A stretch of DNA of 64,000 nt from Inquilinus limosus DSM 16000 (GTDB lineage: Bacteria > Pseudomonadota > Alphaproteobacteria > DSM-16000 > Inquilinaceae): assembly GCF_000423185.1 (NCBI RefSeq), contig NZ_AUHM01000002.1, positions 62,001 through 126,000 on the forward strand. Reading direction: 5' to 3'. Positions 1 to 8,524 of the stretch are shown here, one piece after another. The position numbers and the translations under genes are program-made. The first letter of the stretch is position 1; each line of letters begins with the position of its first letter. The notes below the pieces were generated by a model that saw only the letters and a program-made list of their open reading frames with translations, made no database searches and was not told the origin of the DNA.

Positions 1-192
1 GTGCCGGTCTATCTGCACGGGCTGGGCAAGGTGCTGCCGCGCGGCGCCTTCCTGCCGGTGCCGTTCTTCTGCGACGCCTTTGTCGGCCCGCCGCTGGCCG
101 ACCGGCCGGAGGACACCGACGCCTTTGTCGAGGCGCTGGAAGGGGCGATGGCCAAGCTGATCGAGGGCACGAGGTTCCCGGAATGGGATTGA
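1..192 (+). CDS. Lysophospholipid acyltransferase family protein, C-terminal fragment
   Basis: This is the last 63 codons of a gene that begins before the window; the reading frame is open from base 1. The visible part contains YLHGLGKVLPRG followed by a pro/hydrophobic stretch and a segment VFVGPPL-like (here AFVGPPLADRP), which resembles the C-terminal end of PlsC-like acyltransferases that acylate lysophospholipids at the inner membrane. The catalytic HX4D box would lie upstream and cannot be seen. The stop overlaps the start of the next gene by about 10 bases, so the two are probably translated from one message. The family assignment rests on a short tail and is moderate only. Confidence 0.6.
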   Translation: MPVYLHGLGKVLPRGAFLPVPFFCDAFVGPPLADRPEDTDAFVEALEGAMAKLIEGTRFPEWD

Positions 193-752
193 CCCTCCTC
201 GCCTTCCTCTGGGGCGTGGCCGAGGCCAGCCTGTTCTTCGTCGTGCCGGACGTGCCGGTGTCGCTGATCGCCCTGGCCCGCGGCTGGCAGGCGGGGCTGC
301 GCGCCGCCGTCGCCGCCGCGGCCGGGGCGGCGGTGGGCGGCGCCGCGCTGGCGGTCTTCGCCACCTATGCGCCGGAGACCGCGCTGGCCATGGTCGAGGC
401 GGTGCCCGCGATCTCGCCCGCCATGATCGAGCGGCTGCAGGGGTTGATGGCCGGCGCCGGATCCGCCGCCGGCCTCGCCGGCGTGCTGATCCTGGCCAGC
501 CTGACCGGCGTCCCCTTCAAGATCGCCGCGGCCAGCGCGCCGGCCCTGGGCATCCCGGCCTGGGAGCTGGCGCTGCTGACGCCGCTGGTGCGGCTGCCGC
601 GTTTCGTCGCACTGGCTGCGGCCGGAGCGGCTCTGCACGCGCTGACGCCCGCCCTGCCCCGCCGGATTCAGCCGGTCCGGGTGCGGCTGTTGCTGGCGGC
701 GCTGGGCTGGTCTGCATTCTACGGGGGCTACTGGTCCAAGGTCGGGGGCTGA
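183..752 (+). CDS. Hypothetical multi-pass membrane protein (VTT/DedA-like)
   Basis: The 189-residue product is almost entirely hydrophobic and Ala/Gly rich, with about four to five likely membrane segments (near residues 1-25, 38-60, 95-125, 130-155 and 160-180). The pattern of a Gly-Val-Pro-x-Lys segment (TGVPFKIAAASA) followed by an Arg-rich turn before the last helices recalls small VTT/DedA-type inner-membrane proteins, but no diagnostic motif is certain. The ATG lies inside the end of the acyltransferase gene, which suggests translational coupling and a possible role in membrane lipid handling. No function can be assigned from the sequence alone. Confidence 0.7.
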   Translation: MGLTLLAFLWGVAEASLFFVVPDVPVSLIALARGWQAGLRAAVAAAAGAAVGGAALAVFATYAPETALAMVEAVPAISPAMIERLQGLMAGAGSAAGLAGVLILASLTGVPFKIAAASAPALGIPAWELALLTPLVRLPRFVALAAAGAALHALTPALPRRIQPVRVRLLLAALGWSAFYGGYWSKVGG

Positions 753-850
753 CGCCGCGCCCCCGCCGCCCTATCTGTGGGACAACACATCTGACATAAT
801 GCAGACGGCAGCCGCGGGACCCGGCTCAGCCGGCCCCACTGGAGAGAGTC

Positions 851-1096
851 ATGGACCTGTCGCGCACCGAAGGCCGCGCGAAGAGCGCCGCAGCGGTTTC
901 GAAGACCCCGTCCGACCTGCAGTCGCTGCTGACCGTCGGCGGCATCTCCCTGGCCGGGCTGGGCGCCAGCCTGCTGGCCCTGTTCGGCCCCTCGGGCAGC
1001 GACCTCTCCGTCGCCCTCACCATCGTCACCGTGGCCGGCGGCCTGGCCGTGGTCGGCGCCGGCTTCGCGATCGCGGCATTCGTCGCCCGGCGGTAG
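851..1096 (+). CDS. Small two-helix membrane protein of unknown function
   Basis: The 81-residue protein has a polar N-terminus of about 25 residues and then two hydrophobic segments (about residues 27-45 and 53-78) joined by a short polar loop, ending in Arg-Arg. A good ribosome binding site (GGAGAGAG) lies about 5 bases before the ATG, and the codon bias matches neighbouring genes, which supports a real gene despite its size. I do not recognise the family. It stands alone between the acyltransferase unit and an inverted repeat. Confidence 0.65.
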   Translation: MDLSRTEGRAKSAAAVSKTPSDLQSLLTVGGISLAGLGASLLALFGPSGSDLSVALTIVTVAGGLAVVGAGFAIAAFVARR

Positions 1097-1125
1097 GCCG
1101 GTATGGCCGGCTGTCCAATGACTTG

Positions 1126-1216
1126 AACCGTCATGGCGAGGCGCGGAGCGCCGTGGCCATCCACGGGGCCGGTGCCGCTGGATGGCCACGCCCCTGCGGG
1201 GCTCGCCATGACGGTT
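1126..1216. repeat. Imperfect palindromic repeat (family D)
   Basis: A 91-bp imperfect inverted repeat: the outer arms AACCGTCATGGCGAG and CTCGCCATGACGGTT are perfectly complementary, and the inner arms contain GTGGCCATCCA and TGGATGGCCAC. It fills the gap between the small membrane protein gene and the convergent globin gene. It looks like an intergenic mosaic (REP-like) element and could also stall or end transcription from both sides. Confidence 0.75.
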
Positions 1217-1238
1217 GTCGTTTCTGCCGCCGCCGGCC

Positions 1239-1661
1239 TCAGCCCGCGCGGCGTGCCGGGCCGTCCGGCAGAATCCCCCGTTGGAACATCACGCCGAGGC
1301 GCAGGCTCTCGGCGATCTTCTCCGCCCGTTCGATGAAGCGCGCCGCCGCCCGCGGCGGGCAGACCTCGCGCGCCGTGGCGCGGAACAGCTCCAGCCAATG
1401 GGCGAAATGCTCCGGCCGCAGCGCGTCGACCGCGGCATGAGCCTGCATCGGCCGCCCCTGGTAGCGGGCGCTGCGCAGCATCACCGACGACCAGAAATCG
1501 CACATCTTGGCGAGGTGCGGGCCCCAATCGGCGCCGATCACGCCGGCGAAGATGGATCCGAGCACCGCGTCCTCGCGCACGCGGCCGTAGAAGGCGTGGA
1601 CCAGGGTCCTGATCATCGCCTCGTCGATCGGCTCGATGGGGTCGGCGTCCGTCATATCCAT
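1239..1661 (-). CDS. Group III truncated haemoglobin
   Basis: The product (140 residues from this ATG) matches the group III (P-type) truncated globin family: a short 2-on-2 globin with AFYGRVREDAVLG near the N-terminus, then WGPHLAKMCDFWSSV (proximal region) and RYQGRPMQAH, in which the His near HAAVDALRPEHF is the likely haem ligand. Such proteins bind haem and O2/NO in the cytoplasm; the physiological role is uncertain and links to nitrosative stress are family knowledge only. The frame stays open upstream to 1694, but the residues there do not fit the family, so MDMTDAD (1661) or the Met two codons later is preferred. No neighbour suggests a partner. Confidence 0.9.
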   Translation of the reverse strand: MDMTDADPIEPIDEAMIRTLVHAFYGRVREDAVLGSIFAGVIGADWGPHLAKMCDFWSSVMLRSARYQGRPMQAHAAVDALRPEHFAHWLELFRATAREVCPPRAAARFIERAEKIAESLRLGVMFQRGILPDGPARRAG

Positions 1662-1732
1662 GCGGATATATGGCCTGGCTGCGGTGCGCAACACCAGAGA
1701 CGGATCGCCGCGGTCGAAGGGTCACCCCAGGT

Positions 1733-1819
1733 CGTCATTGCGAGGAGGCGAAGCCGACGAAGCAATCCAGGGGACGGAACGAATGGCCCTGGATTGCTTC
1801 GCTACGCTCGCAATGACGG
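1733..1819. repeat. Mosaic palindromic repeat, family A, copy 1
   Basis: An 87-bp imperfect hairpin with outer arms CGTCATTGCGAG and CTCGCAATGACGG and inner arms GAAGCAATCCAGGG and CCCTGGATTGCTTC. Near-identical copies lie at 3878-3964 and, inverted, at 48210-48293. It sits between the globin gene and the end of the aldo/keto reductase gene, outside coding sequence. Confidence 0.9.
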
Positions 1820-1852
1820 AGATGGAGTCGAAGAACGCCCCCGGGGCAGCCC

Positions 1853-2863
1853 TCAGCGCTGCAGCGGCCTTTCGCTGTCCAGGCTGGCCATGCCATGCGC
1901 CGGATAGCGGTCGCCGGCGGCGGCGCCCTTGGGCACGGCCTGCTCGATCCGGGCCAGGTCGTCCGGCGTCAGCACGACGTCGAGCGCGCCGAGCGCCTCG
2001 GCCAGCTGGTCGCGGCGGCGGGAGCCGACCAGCGGTACGATGTCCCGGCCCTGCGCCGCCACCCAGGCGATGGCGATCTGGGCGACGGTCACGCCCTTCG
2101 CCTCGGCGATCGCCCGCAGCGCCCCGACCAAGGCAAGGTTCCTCTCGACATTGCCTTCCTGGAAGCGCGGGCTGTGGCTGCGGAAGTCCCCGGCGTCCGT
2201 GGCGCCCTTGCGCCAGTGGCCGCTGATCAGGCCCCGCGACAGCACGCCATAGGCGGTGATGCCGATGCCGAGCTCGCGGCAGGTCGCCAGGATGCCGTCC
2301 TCGATGCCGCGCGAGACCAGCGAGTATTCGATCTGCAGGTCGACGATCGGGTGCACCGCGGCGGCCCGGCGGATCGTCTCCGGTCCCACCTCGGACAGGC
2401 CGATGTGGCGGACATGGCCGGCCTGCACCATCTCGGCGATGGCGCCGACCGTGTCCTCGATCGGCACCGCCGGGTCGAGACGGGCCGGGCGGTAGATGTC
2501 GATGTGGTCGACGCCGAGCCGCTGCAGCGAATAGGCCAGGAAGTTCTTCACCGCCGCCGGCCGGGCGTCGAAGCCGGTCCAGCCGGCGGCCGGGTCGCGC
2601 AAGCCCCCGAACTTGACGCTGAGGACGGCGGCGTCGCGCTTCGAACTCGCCCGCAGCGCCTCGCCGATCAGCATCTCGTTATGGCCCGAGCCGTAGAAGT
2701 CGCCGGTGTCGATCAGGGTGATGCCGGCGTCGAGCGCGGCGTGCAGGGTGGCGATGCTCTCGGCCCGGTCGGCCGGGCCGTACACGCCGTGGGACATGCC
2801 CATGGCGCCGAGACCGAGGGCCGAGACCTGCGGGCCGGTGGCCCCGAGCGGGTGGTACTGCAT
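1853..2863 (-). CDS. Aldo/keto reductase
   Basis: A 336-residue TIM-barrel NADPH-dependent oxidoreductase of the aldo/keto reductase superfamily. Visible features are LGATGPQVSALGLGAMGMSHG at the N-terminus, the catalytic Asp-Tyr pair in LIDTGDFYGSG, the catalytic Lys in VKFGG, the HIGLSEVG strand, and the C-terminal NADP-binding part with PLVGSRRRDQL. The usual active-site His (normally in a YQHRVDP segment) is replaced in YRPARLDP, a pattern that seems to belong to a subfamily rather than to damage, because the rest is intact. The start at 2863 is chosen because homology begins at MQYHPLG; upstream codons are not family-like. It is transcribed divergently from a LysR gene that may control it. 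Substrate unknown. Confidence 0.92.
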   Translation of the reverse strand: MQYHPLGATGPQVSALGLGAMGMSHGVYGPADRAESIATLHAALDAGITLIDTGDFYGSGHNEMLIGEALRASSKRDAAVLSVKFGGLRDPAAGWTGFDARPAAVKNFLAYSLQRLGVDHIDIYRPARLDPAVPIEDTVGAIAEMVQAGHVRHIGLSEVGPETIRRAAAVHPIVDLQIEYSLVSRGIEDGILATCRELGIGITAYGVLSRGLISGHWRKGATDAGDFRSHSPRFQEGNVERNLALVGALRAIAEAKGVTVAQIAIAWVAAQGRDIVPLVGSRRRDQLAEALGALDVVLTPDDLARIEQAVPKGAAAGDRYPAHGMASLDSERPLQR

Positions 2864-2967
2864 GGTGGGCTCCGATGCGGAGGAAGGGTTTCGACGGGGA
2901 ATATGAGGGGGAGCGGTTCGTGCGATAATCCGGCCAGTGGCGAACAAGCCGTACGGAAATCCGAACG

Positions 2968-3864
2968 ATGAGCAGCCCCGACCTGTCCGATCTCGACGCC
3001 TTCGTGGCCGTCGCCCGCGCGCGCAGCTTCCGCGGTGCCGCGGCGCTGCGCGGCGTCTCCGCCTCCTCACTCAGCGACGCGCTGCGGCGGCTGGAGGCGC
3101 GGCTGGGCGTGCGCCTCTTGAACCGCACCACCCGCAGCGTCACGCCGACCGAGGCCGGGGAGCGGCTGCTGGAACGGCTGGCGCCGGCGCTGGGCGAGAT
3201 CGCCGGCGCGCTCGACGCCGTGCACAGCCTTCGCGACAGCCCGACCGGCACGCTGCGGCTGAACGTGCCGGTGATCGTCGGCCGTCATGTGCTGCCGCCG
3301 ATCGCGGCCCGGTTCCTGGCGGCGCATCCCGGCATCCGGCTGGAGGTGACGGCGGAGGACAGCTTCGTCGACGTGCTGGCCGGGGGCTTCGACGCCGGCA
3401 TCCGCTACGAGGAGCGGGTGGAGCGCGACATGATCGCCGTGCCGATCGGCCCCCGGATCCAGCGTTTCGTGATCGCCGCCGCCCCGTCCTACCTTACCGC
3501 GCGCGGGCGGCCGCGCCACCCGAAGGACCTGCTGGACCACGCCTGCATCCGCCACCGCTTCGCCAGCGGCCGGATCGCCGGCTGGGAGTTCGAGCGCGAC
3601 GGCCAGGTCATCCGGATCAGCCCCGACGGGCCCCTGGTCGCCAATGCGCTCGAGATGGAGGTGGCGGCCGCGCTCGCGGGGCTGGGGGTGATCAGCTCCT
3701 TCGAGGAGGTGCTGCGGCCGCATCTCGACAGCGGCGCGCTGGCGCCGGTGATGGAGGAGTGGTGGCAGAGCTTCTCCGGCCCCTACCTCTACTACCCCAG
3801 CCGCACCCACATGCCGGCGCCGCTGCGGGCGTTCGTCGACTTCATCAAGGCGGAACGGGGGTGA
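2968..3864 (+). CDS. LysR-family transcriptional regulator
   Basis: The 298-residue protein has the standard LysR layout: an N-terminal winged helix-turn-helix (about residues 8-67, with SFRGAAALRGVSASSLSDALRRLEARLG and LLNRTTRSVTPTEAG) and a periplasmic-binding-like effector domain from about residue 92 (GTLRLNVPVIVGRHVLPP). The C-terminal LYYPSRTHMPAPLRAFVDF is typical. It is divergent from the aldo/keto reductase gene with 104 bases between the starts, the usual arrangement for a LysR regulator and its target; that the reductase is the target is inference. Effector unknown. Confidence 0.93.
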   Translation: MSSPDLSDLDAFVAVARARSFRGAAALRGVSASSLSDALRRLEARLGVRLLNRTTRSVTPTEAGERLLERLAPALGEIAGALDAVHSLRDSPTGTLRLNVPVIVGRHVLPPIAARFLAAHPGIRLEVTAEDSFVDVLAGGFDAGIRYEERVERDMIAVPIGPRIQRFVIAAAPSYLTARGRPRHPKDLLDHACIRHRFASGRIAGWEFERDGQVIRISPDGPLVANALEMEVAAALAGLGVISSFEEVLRPHLDSGALAPVMEEWWQSFSGPYLYYPSRTHMPAPLRAFVDFIKAERG

Positions 3865-3877
3865 CCCCCAAGAGGGC

Positions 3878-3964
3878 CGTCATTGCGAGGAGGCGAAGCC
3901 GACGAAGCAATCCAGGGGCCAGTTCGAGCCGCCCTGGATTGCTTCGCTGCGCTCGCAATGACGG
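3878..3964. repeat. Mosaic palindromic repeat, family A, copy 2
   Basis: An 87-bp copy of the 1733-1819 element, nearly base-for-base in the arms (CGTCATTGCGAGGAGGCG and CGCTCGCAATGACGG) and different only in the loop. It occupies nearly the whole gap between the convergent LysR and desaturase genes, where it may act as a two-way transcription terminator; no T tract is present. Confidence 0.9.
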
Positions 3965-3974
3965 AAAACAACGC

Positions 3975-4862
3975 TCACACCAAGCCGCGCCGGATCTCCG
4001 CATGCGCCGCGGGATAGCCCGGCGACACGACCTCCAGCCGGCTGGCGACCAGCGCGTGCAGCCGCGGCAGGGCGTGGAACGGCACGCCGGGCGCCAGATG
4101 GTGCTCGGTGTGGTAGCTGGCGTTCCAGAACAGGCTGCGCAGCACCAGCCCGGCCAGGGTCGTCCGGGTGTTGGCCCAGCGGTCGTCGCTGCGGACGCAG
4201 CCGGAGTGCTCGGCCAGCAGCACCCAGCGCAGCAGCGGCTGCGCCATCATCACCGGCCCGACCCAGAGCAGCAGGGCCAGGGCGCTGCCGGCGGCGAGGC
4301 TGACGGCCAGCACCGCCGCATAGAGCGGCAGGTAGATCCGCGCCTCGGCCATCACCCGCGGGCGGTCGGCCGCCGGAATCCAGGGCGAGCGGTCCCGGCC
4401 CGCCGCGGTGCGCAGCAGCCCGACAGCCTGGCTCCACCAATAGGGCAGGCCGGTGAGGATCAGGAGATAGCGCCGGCGGGTCAGCGGCGGGGCGCCGATC
4501 AGCTCCGGGTCGCGCTCGGGATCCTGGGTATGGCGGTGATGCGCCAGGTGGAACAGCCGGAAGCCTTCCGGCGGCAGCACCAGCAGGAAGCCGGCAACCC
4601 AGCCGACCAAGCGGTTCAGCCAGGGCGACCGGAACGGCGTGCGGTGCGTGGTCTCGTGCAGCGGGCTGAACAGGGCGATCTCGGCGGCGCCGAGCAGCGC
4701 CATGGCCGGCCACACCCAGAGGCTGCCTTGCGCCGCCAGCACCAGGGCGACGCCGGCCGCGATCAGCGCGAGATGCCGGGCCAGCGCCCGCAGGCCCTGC
4801 ACGTCGGACCGCCGGGACAGCGCCTTCAGCGCCGCCGGCGGCAATGCCCTGGTCTCGGCCAT
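3975..4862 (-). CDS. Membrane fatty acid desaturase family protein
   Basis: The 295-residue integral membrane protein carries the three histidine boxes of the di-iron desaturase/hydroxylase superfamily: HETTH (about residue 69), HLAHHRH (about residue 105) and HTEHH near residue 250 (NASYHTEHHLAPGVPFHALP). Two pairs of hydrophobic segments flank the boxes as expected. The family introduces double bonds or hydroxyls into lipids, fatty acids or carotenoids using O2; the spacing of the last box and the short length fit the FA_desaturase domain, but the substrate cannot be told. It stands alone, convergent with the LysR gene. Confidence 0.9.
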   Translation of the reverse strand: MAETRALPPAALKALSRRSDVQGLRALARHLALIAAGVALVLAAQGSLWVWPAMALLGAAEIALFSPLHETTHRTPFRSPWLNRLVGWVAGFLLVLPPEGFRLFHLAHHRHTQDPERDPELIGAPPLTRRRYLLILTGLPYWWSQAVGLLRTAAGRDRSPWIPAADRPRVMAEARIYLPLYAAVLAVSLAAGSALALLLWVGPVMMAQPLLRWVLLAEHSGCVRSDDRWANTRTTLAGLVLRSLFWNASYHTEHHLAPGVPFHALPRLHALVASRLEVVSPGYPAAHAEIRRGLV

Positions 4863-4953
4863 GCCCTATCCTCGCGCCGAGCGGCGGACGGGATCAAGGG
4901 GAGTGGTGTCCGACCACGACAAAAGGCTTTAAATCAATAGTTTCCAATTTGAA

Positions 4954-5033
4954 CTGTCATGCCCGGGCTTGACCCGGGCATCCAGAGAGCGTCGACACCT
5001 TCTGGATTGCCGGGTCAAGCCCGGCAATGACAG
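4954..5033. repeat. Mosaic palindromic repeat, family B, copy 1
   Basis: An 80-bp imperfect palindrome with outer arms CTGTCATGCC and GGCAATGACAG and nested shorter palindromes such as GCCCGGGCTTGACCCGGGC and GCCGGGTCAAGCCCGGC. Copies occur at 62753-62830 (nearly identical) and 25621-25709 (diverged). It lies between the desaturase promoter side and the tag stop codon. The rest of the gap (4863-4953) is locally AT-rich and may hold the desaturase promoter. Confidence 0.9.
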
Positions 5034-5053
5034 TAGAATTGGAGTTCAACTTC

Positions 5054-5638
5054 TCAGCTAGCCTTTCCGAACTCCGGATGCCGAAAGCAGCCCACAATAT
5101 GGTCGTTCACCAGCCCGGCCGACTGCATCAGCGAATAGCAGACGGTGGAGCCGACGAAGACGAAGCCGCGGCGCTTCATGTCGCGGCTCATGCGGTCGGA
5201 GACCGCGCTGGTCGCCGGCATCTCGGCCGGGCTGCGCCAGCGGTTGACCTGCGGCCGGCCGTCGACGAAGGACCAGAGGTAGCGGCCGAAGCCGCCCTCG
5301 GATTCGATCACCGCGAGCGCCGCCCGGGCGTTGGTGCGCACCGCGTTCAGCTTGGCCCGGTTGCGGATCAGCCCGGCATCGGCCAGCAGCGCCTCGATCT
5401 CCGCATCCGTCATCGCCGCCACCCGGACGATGTCGAAGCCGTGGAAGGCGCGGCGGTAGTTCCCCCGCCGTTCCAGCACCAGGCGCCAGGACAGGCCGGC
5501 CTGGGTGCCCTGCAGGCTGAGATTCTCAAACAGGGCGCGGTCGTCGCGCTCGGGCGAGCCCCAGTCCTCGTCGTGATAGGCCAGCATCGCCGGTCCGCCA
5601 TGGGCCCAGGCGCAGCGCGGCAGGGTCGGGTCGGTCAT
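5054..5638 (-). CDS. tag: DNA-3-methyladenine glycosylase I
   Basis: The 194-residue protein matches the Tag family that excises 3-methyladenine from alkylated DNA. It shows RCAW near the N-terminus, YHDEDWGSPERDDRALFENLSLQGTQAGLSW-type core split over residues 19-52, RNRAKLNAVRTNA, and the C-terminal NDHIVGCFRH; the Cys and His residues in RCAW, YHDEDWG and HIVGCFRH are the expected zinc ligands. Its ATG overlaps the stop of the upstream PLP enzyme gene by four bases (ATGA), so translation is coupled. Length is typical of the family (E. coli Tag is 187). Confidence 0.95.
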   Translation of the reverse strand: MTDPTLPRCAWAHGGPAMLAYHDEDWGSPERDDRALFENLSLQGTQAGLSWRLVLERRGNYRRAFHGFDIVRVAAMTDAEIEALLADAGLIRNRAKLNAVRTNARAALAVIESEGGFGRYLWSFVDGRPQVNRWRSPAEMPATSAVSDRMSRDMKRRGFVFVGSTVCYSLMQSAGLVNDHIVGCFRHPEFGKAS

Positions 5639-6648
5639 GCGCCGGGACGGACCGGGAAACTGTCGGGGTAGCCGAACAGGCCGGGGGCGCCGCCGGTGTG
5701 CAGGAACACCACCACGTCGTCGGGCCGGTAGCGGCCGGAGCGGATGCCGGCGATCAGCCCGGCCATCGCCTTGCCGGTGTAGACCGGGTCGAGCAGCAGC
5801 CCTTCCTGCGCCGCGACCAGCCGCACCGCCTCGATCATCCCCGGCGTCGGCAGGCCGTAGCCGTCGCCGACCACGCCGTCCTCCAGCACCAGATCCTCCG
5901 GCGACAGCGGCGCCGGGATGCCGAGGAGGTCGGCCCCGGCCTGCAGCAGCCCGGCGACCTTCGGCCGCTGCTCCCCGGACGTCCGGCTGATGCAATAGCC
6001 GACCGCCGGCGCCGCGCTGCCGCCGAGGGCGAGGCCGAGCGCGAGCCCGGCCTGGGTGCCGCCGCTGCCGCTGGCCAGCGCGACATGGGTGAAGGCCACG
6101 CCCTGCTGCCGCGCCTGCCCGATCAGCTCGCGCGCCGCGTCGACATAGCCCATCAGACCGAGCGCGTTGGAGCCGCCGATCGGGACGACATAGGGCCTGC
6201 GCCCTTCCGCCCGGCAGCGCTCGGCCACGCGCGCCATCTCGGCATCGGCGTCGGCGGTGCCGGGCAGCAGCTCGATCCGGGCGCCGAACAGCCCGTCGAG
6301 CAGCAGGTTGCCGTTGGCGTGATAGGCCGGGTCGCGCCCGGGCACGGCATCGGTCAGCACCAGGATGCAGTGGAGGCCGAGCCGGGCCGCGGCGGCCGCG
6401 GTCTGGCGGGCGTGGTTCGATTGCGGCCCGCCGGCGGTGACGATGGTGTCCGCCCCCTGGGCCAGCGCCTCGCCGAGCAGGAATTCCAGCTTCCGCGCCT
6501 TGTTGCCGCCGAGGGCCAGGCCGGTGCAGTCGTCGCGCTTGACCCAGAGCTGCGGGCCGCCCAGCGCCTCGGTCAGCCGCGGCAGCGGCTCCAAGGGCGT
6601 CGGCGCGTGCTGCAGGCGGATGCGCGGCAACTGGTCGAGCGATGGCAT
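5635..6648 (-). CDS. D-cysteine desulfhydrase / ACC deaminase family PLP enzyme
   Basis: The 337-residue protein is a fold-type II PLP enzyme of the D-cysteine desulfhydrase/1-aminocyclopropane-1-carboxylate deaminase group. Key marks are TPLEPLPRL, LWVKRDDCTGLALGGNKARKLEF (the Lys in GGNKARK is the PLP Schiff-base residue), GGPQSNHARQTAA (phosphate-binding loop) and the C-terminal HTGGAPGLFGY. The family releases sulfide or ammonia and a keto acid from small D-amino acids. True ACC deaminases have specific active-site residues that I cannot verify by eye, so the desulfhydrase name is preferred. The start MPSLDQLPRIRL was chosen over upstream in-frame starts because homology begins there. It is coupled to tag. 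Confidence 0.88.
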   Translation of the reverse strand: MPSLDQLPRIRLQHAPTPLEPLPRLTEALGGPQLWVKRDDCTGLALGGNKARKLEFLLGEALAQGADTIVTAGGPQSNHARQTAAAAARLGLHCILVLTDAVPGRDPAYHANGNLLLDGLFGARIELLPGTADADAEMARVAERCRAEGRRPYVVPIGGSNALGLMGYVDAARELIGQARQQGVAFTHVALASGSGGTQAGLALGLALGGSAAPAVGYCISRTSGEQRPKVAGLLQAGADLLGIPAPLSPEDLVLEDGVVGDGYGLPTPGMIEAVRLVAAQEGLLLDPVYTGKAMAGLIAGIRSGRYRPDDVVVFLHTGGAPGLFGYPDSFPVRPGA

Positions 6649-6727
6649 CGGCAGTCCGTCCCCGAGGCGCGGCCATGGCGACCGCCCCGGCTGCATATCA
6701 CGCCGGGGCGGCCGGTGCGAACCGGGC

Positions 6728-8524
6728 TCAGGCGGCGTGCGCCTCCGCATGGCCGAGCTGGCGCTGCAGCAGGGTGCGGTAGACGCCGGGGCGGGCGGCC
6801 AGGGCGGCCGGGGTGCCCTGGTCGATGACGCGGCCCGCCTCCATCACCACGATCCGGTCGAAGCGCTGCAGCGTCGACAGGCGGTGGGCGATCGCGATCA
6901 CGGTGCGGCCGCGCATCAGGTCGTCCAACGCCTCCTGCACCGCCCGCTCGGATTCGCTGTCGAGGGCCGAGGTCGCCTCGTCCAGCAGCAGCACCGGCGC
7001 GTTCTTGAGGAAGGCGCGGGCGATGGCGATGCGCTGCCGCTGGCCGCCCGAGAGCTTGACGCCGCGGTCGCCGACCACGGTGTCGAAGCCTTCCGGCAGC
7101 GCCTCGATGAACTCGCGGCAATGGGCGGCCTCGGCCGCGGCCAGCACCTCGGCGTCGGTCGCGTCCGGACGGCCGTAGCGGATGTTCTCGCGCACGCTGC
7201 GGTGGAACAGCGAAATGTCCTGCGGCACCACGCCGATGATCTGGCGCAGGCTCTCCTGGGTCAGGTCGCGGATGTCGCGCCCGGCGACCAGGATGCGGCC
7301 CGCCCCGATGTCGTAGAAGCGCTGCACCAGCGTCAGCACCGTCGACTTGCCGGCGCCGGACAGCCCGACCAGGCCGACCCGCTGCCCGGGCTCGATCCTG
7401 AGGTCGAAGCCGTCGAGGATCGGCGGCCGCTTGGGATAGGCGAAGCGGACGCCCTCGAAGGCGATCGGCACGCCGCCCCCGTGCTGCGGCGCCGGCAGCG
7501 GCTCGGCATGCGGCGCGTCGGGCAGGTCGTGCGGCACCAGGAGGGTCGAGATCGCTTCGGCCAGCCGGGCGATGTGCTGGGTCAGGTCGACCAGCGCCAC
7601 CGCGAGATCGCGGGTGCCGTGCAGGATGGCGAAGCCGAGCGAGCAGACCAGCACGATGTCGCCGGGTGTCGCCCGCCCCCACTGCCACAGCAGCAGCGCC
7701 CAGCCGAGCAGGGCAGCGGTCAGGACGGCGGTGATCGCCGCATGGATCAGCCGCAGCCGCTCCATGTAGCGCAGGCTGCGCTGGCGGGCGGCCAGCTCGA
7801 CCCCGATGCGGTCGGCGAGCCGCGCCTGCTCCCGGAACGTGGCGCCGAACAGGCGCACCAGCCCCATATTGCCGATCACATCGACCAGCTCGCCGTCGAC
7901 CTTCGCGGCCTCGGTGGCGTAGTCGCGGTGGATCGGGCCGCCGCGCTTGGCCAGGCGGTAGATGAAGATCGAGAGCGCCACCGAGGCCGCGACCAGCACC
8001 GCGGCCATGGCCGGGTCGACCGTGGCCAGGACGCAGATCGAGCCGACCAGGGAGAGAGCGGGCGGCAGCACGTTCCAGGAGAACATGCTCTCGGTGGTGA
8101 AGATGGCGTTCGAGGTGGCGGAGACGCGGCCCGCCACCATGCCCGGCAGCCGGTCCGCGAAATAGCTCGGAGCGTGGCCGGTCAGGTGCCGGAACAGGTC
8201 GCGCCGGACGGCGCCGGTGACCGCGACGAAGGCGCGGCTGGCCACCCAGCCGCCGACGCGCCACAGCATGTTGTCGGCCAGGATCAGGCCGACCAGCAGA
8301 CCATAGGCCAGCCAGATCATCCCGGAATTGCCGAGGGCCAGCACGTCGACCAGGTGCTTGATCGCGTATTGCGACCCGATCGCGCAGGCCACGGCGGCGA
8401 CCACCGAGGCGATCACCACCGCATGCGGCGCGGCTTCCTGCCGCACATAGTGCAGGATGAAGCCGATCGGCCGGTTCCGGAAGCCTTCCAGATGGCGCGT
8501 CTGCGTGGACGCCGTCATGTCCAT
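6728..8524 (-). CDS. ABC exporter, fused permease and ATPase
   Basis: A 598-residue half-transporter: a six-helix exporter-type membrane domain (about residues 20-320) followed by a cytoplasmic ATPase with Walker A GLSGAGKST, signature LSGGQRQR, Walker B VLLLDEATSALDSESE and the switch His in AIAHRLST. Such proteins homodimerise in the inner membrane and export lipids, peptides, glycans or drugs. The Met at 8524 is chosen because an AGAGG ribosome binding site lies five bases before it and the family N-terminus starts soon after; the frame is open much further upstream without homology. It is divergent from a glycosyltransferase gene, which might hint at glycan or glycolipid export, but this is a guess. 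Confidence 0.92.
   Translation of the reverse strand: MDMTASTQTRHLEGFRNRPIGFILHYVRQEAAPHAVVIASVVAAVACAIGSQYAIKHLVDVLALGNSGMIWLAYGLLVGLILADNMLWRVGGWVASRAFVAVTGAVRRDLFRHLTGHAPSYFADRLPGMVAGRVSATSNAIFTTESMFSWNVLPPALSLVGSICVLATVDPAMAAVLVAASVALSIFIYRLAKRGGPIHRDYATEAAKVDGELVDVIGNMGLVRLFGATFREQARLADRIGVELAARQRSLRYMERLRLIHAAITAVLTAALLGWALLLWQWGRATPGDIVLVCSLGFAILHGTRDLAVALVDLTQHIARLAEAISTLLVPHDLPDAPHAEPLPAPQHGGGVPIAFEGVRFAYPKRPPILDGFDLRIEPGQRVGLVGLSGAGKSTVLTLVQRFYDIGAGRILVAGRDIRDLTQESLRQIIGVVPQDISLFHRSVRENIRYGRPDATDAEVLAAAEAAHCREFIEALPEGFDTVVGDRGVKLSGGQRQRIAIARAFLKNAPVLLLDEATSALDSESERAVQEALDDLMRGRTVIAIAHRLSTLQRFDRIVVMEAGRVIDQGTPAALAARPGVYRTLLQRQLGHAEAHAA

Noticed and set aside
5635-6648. ACC deaminase (acdS) for plant growth promotion
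   Set aside because: The protein fits the wider D-cysteine desulfhydrase/ACC deaminase group; the residues that distinguish true ACC deaminase cannot be confirmed by eye.
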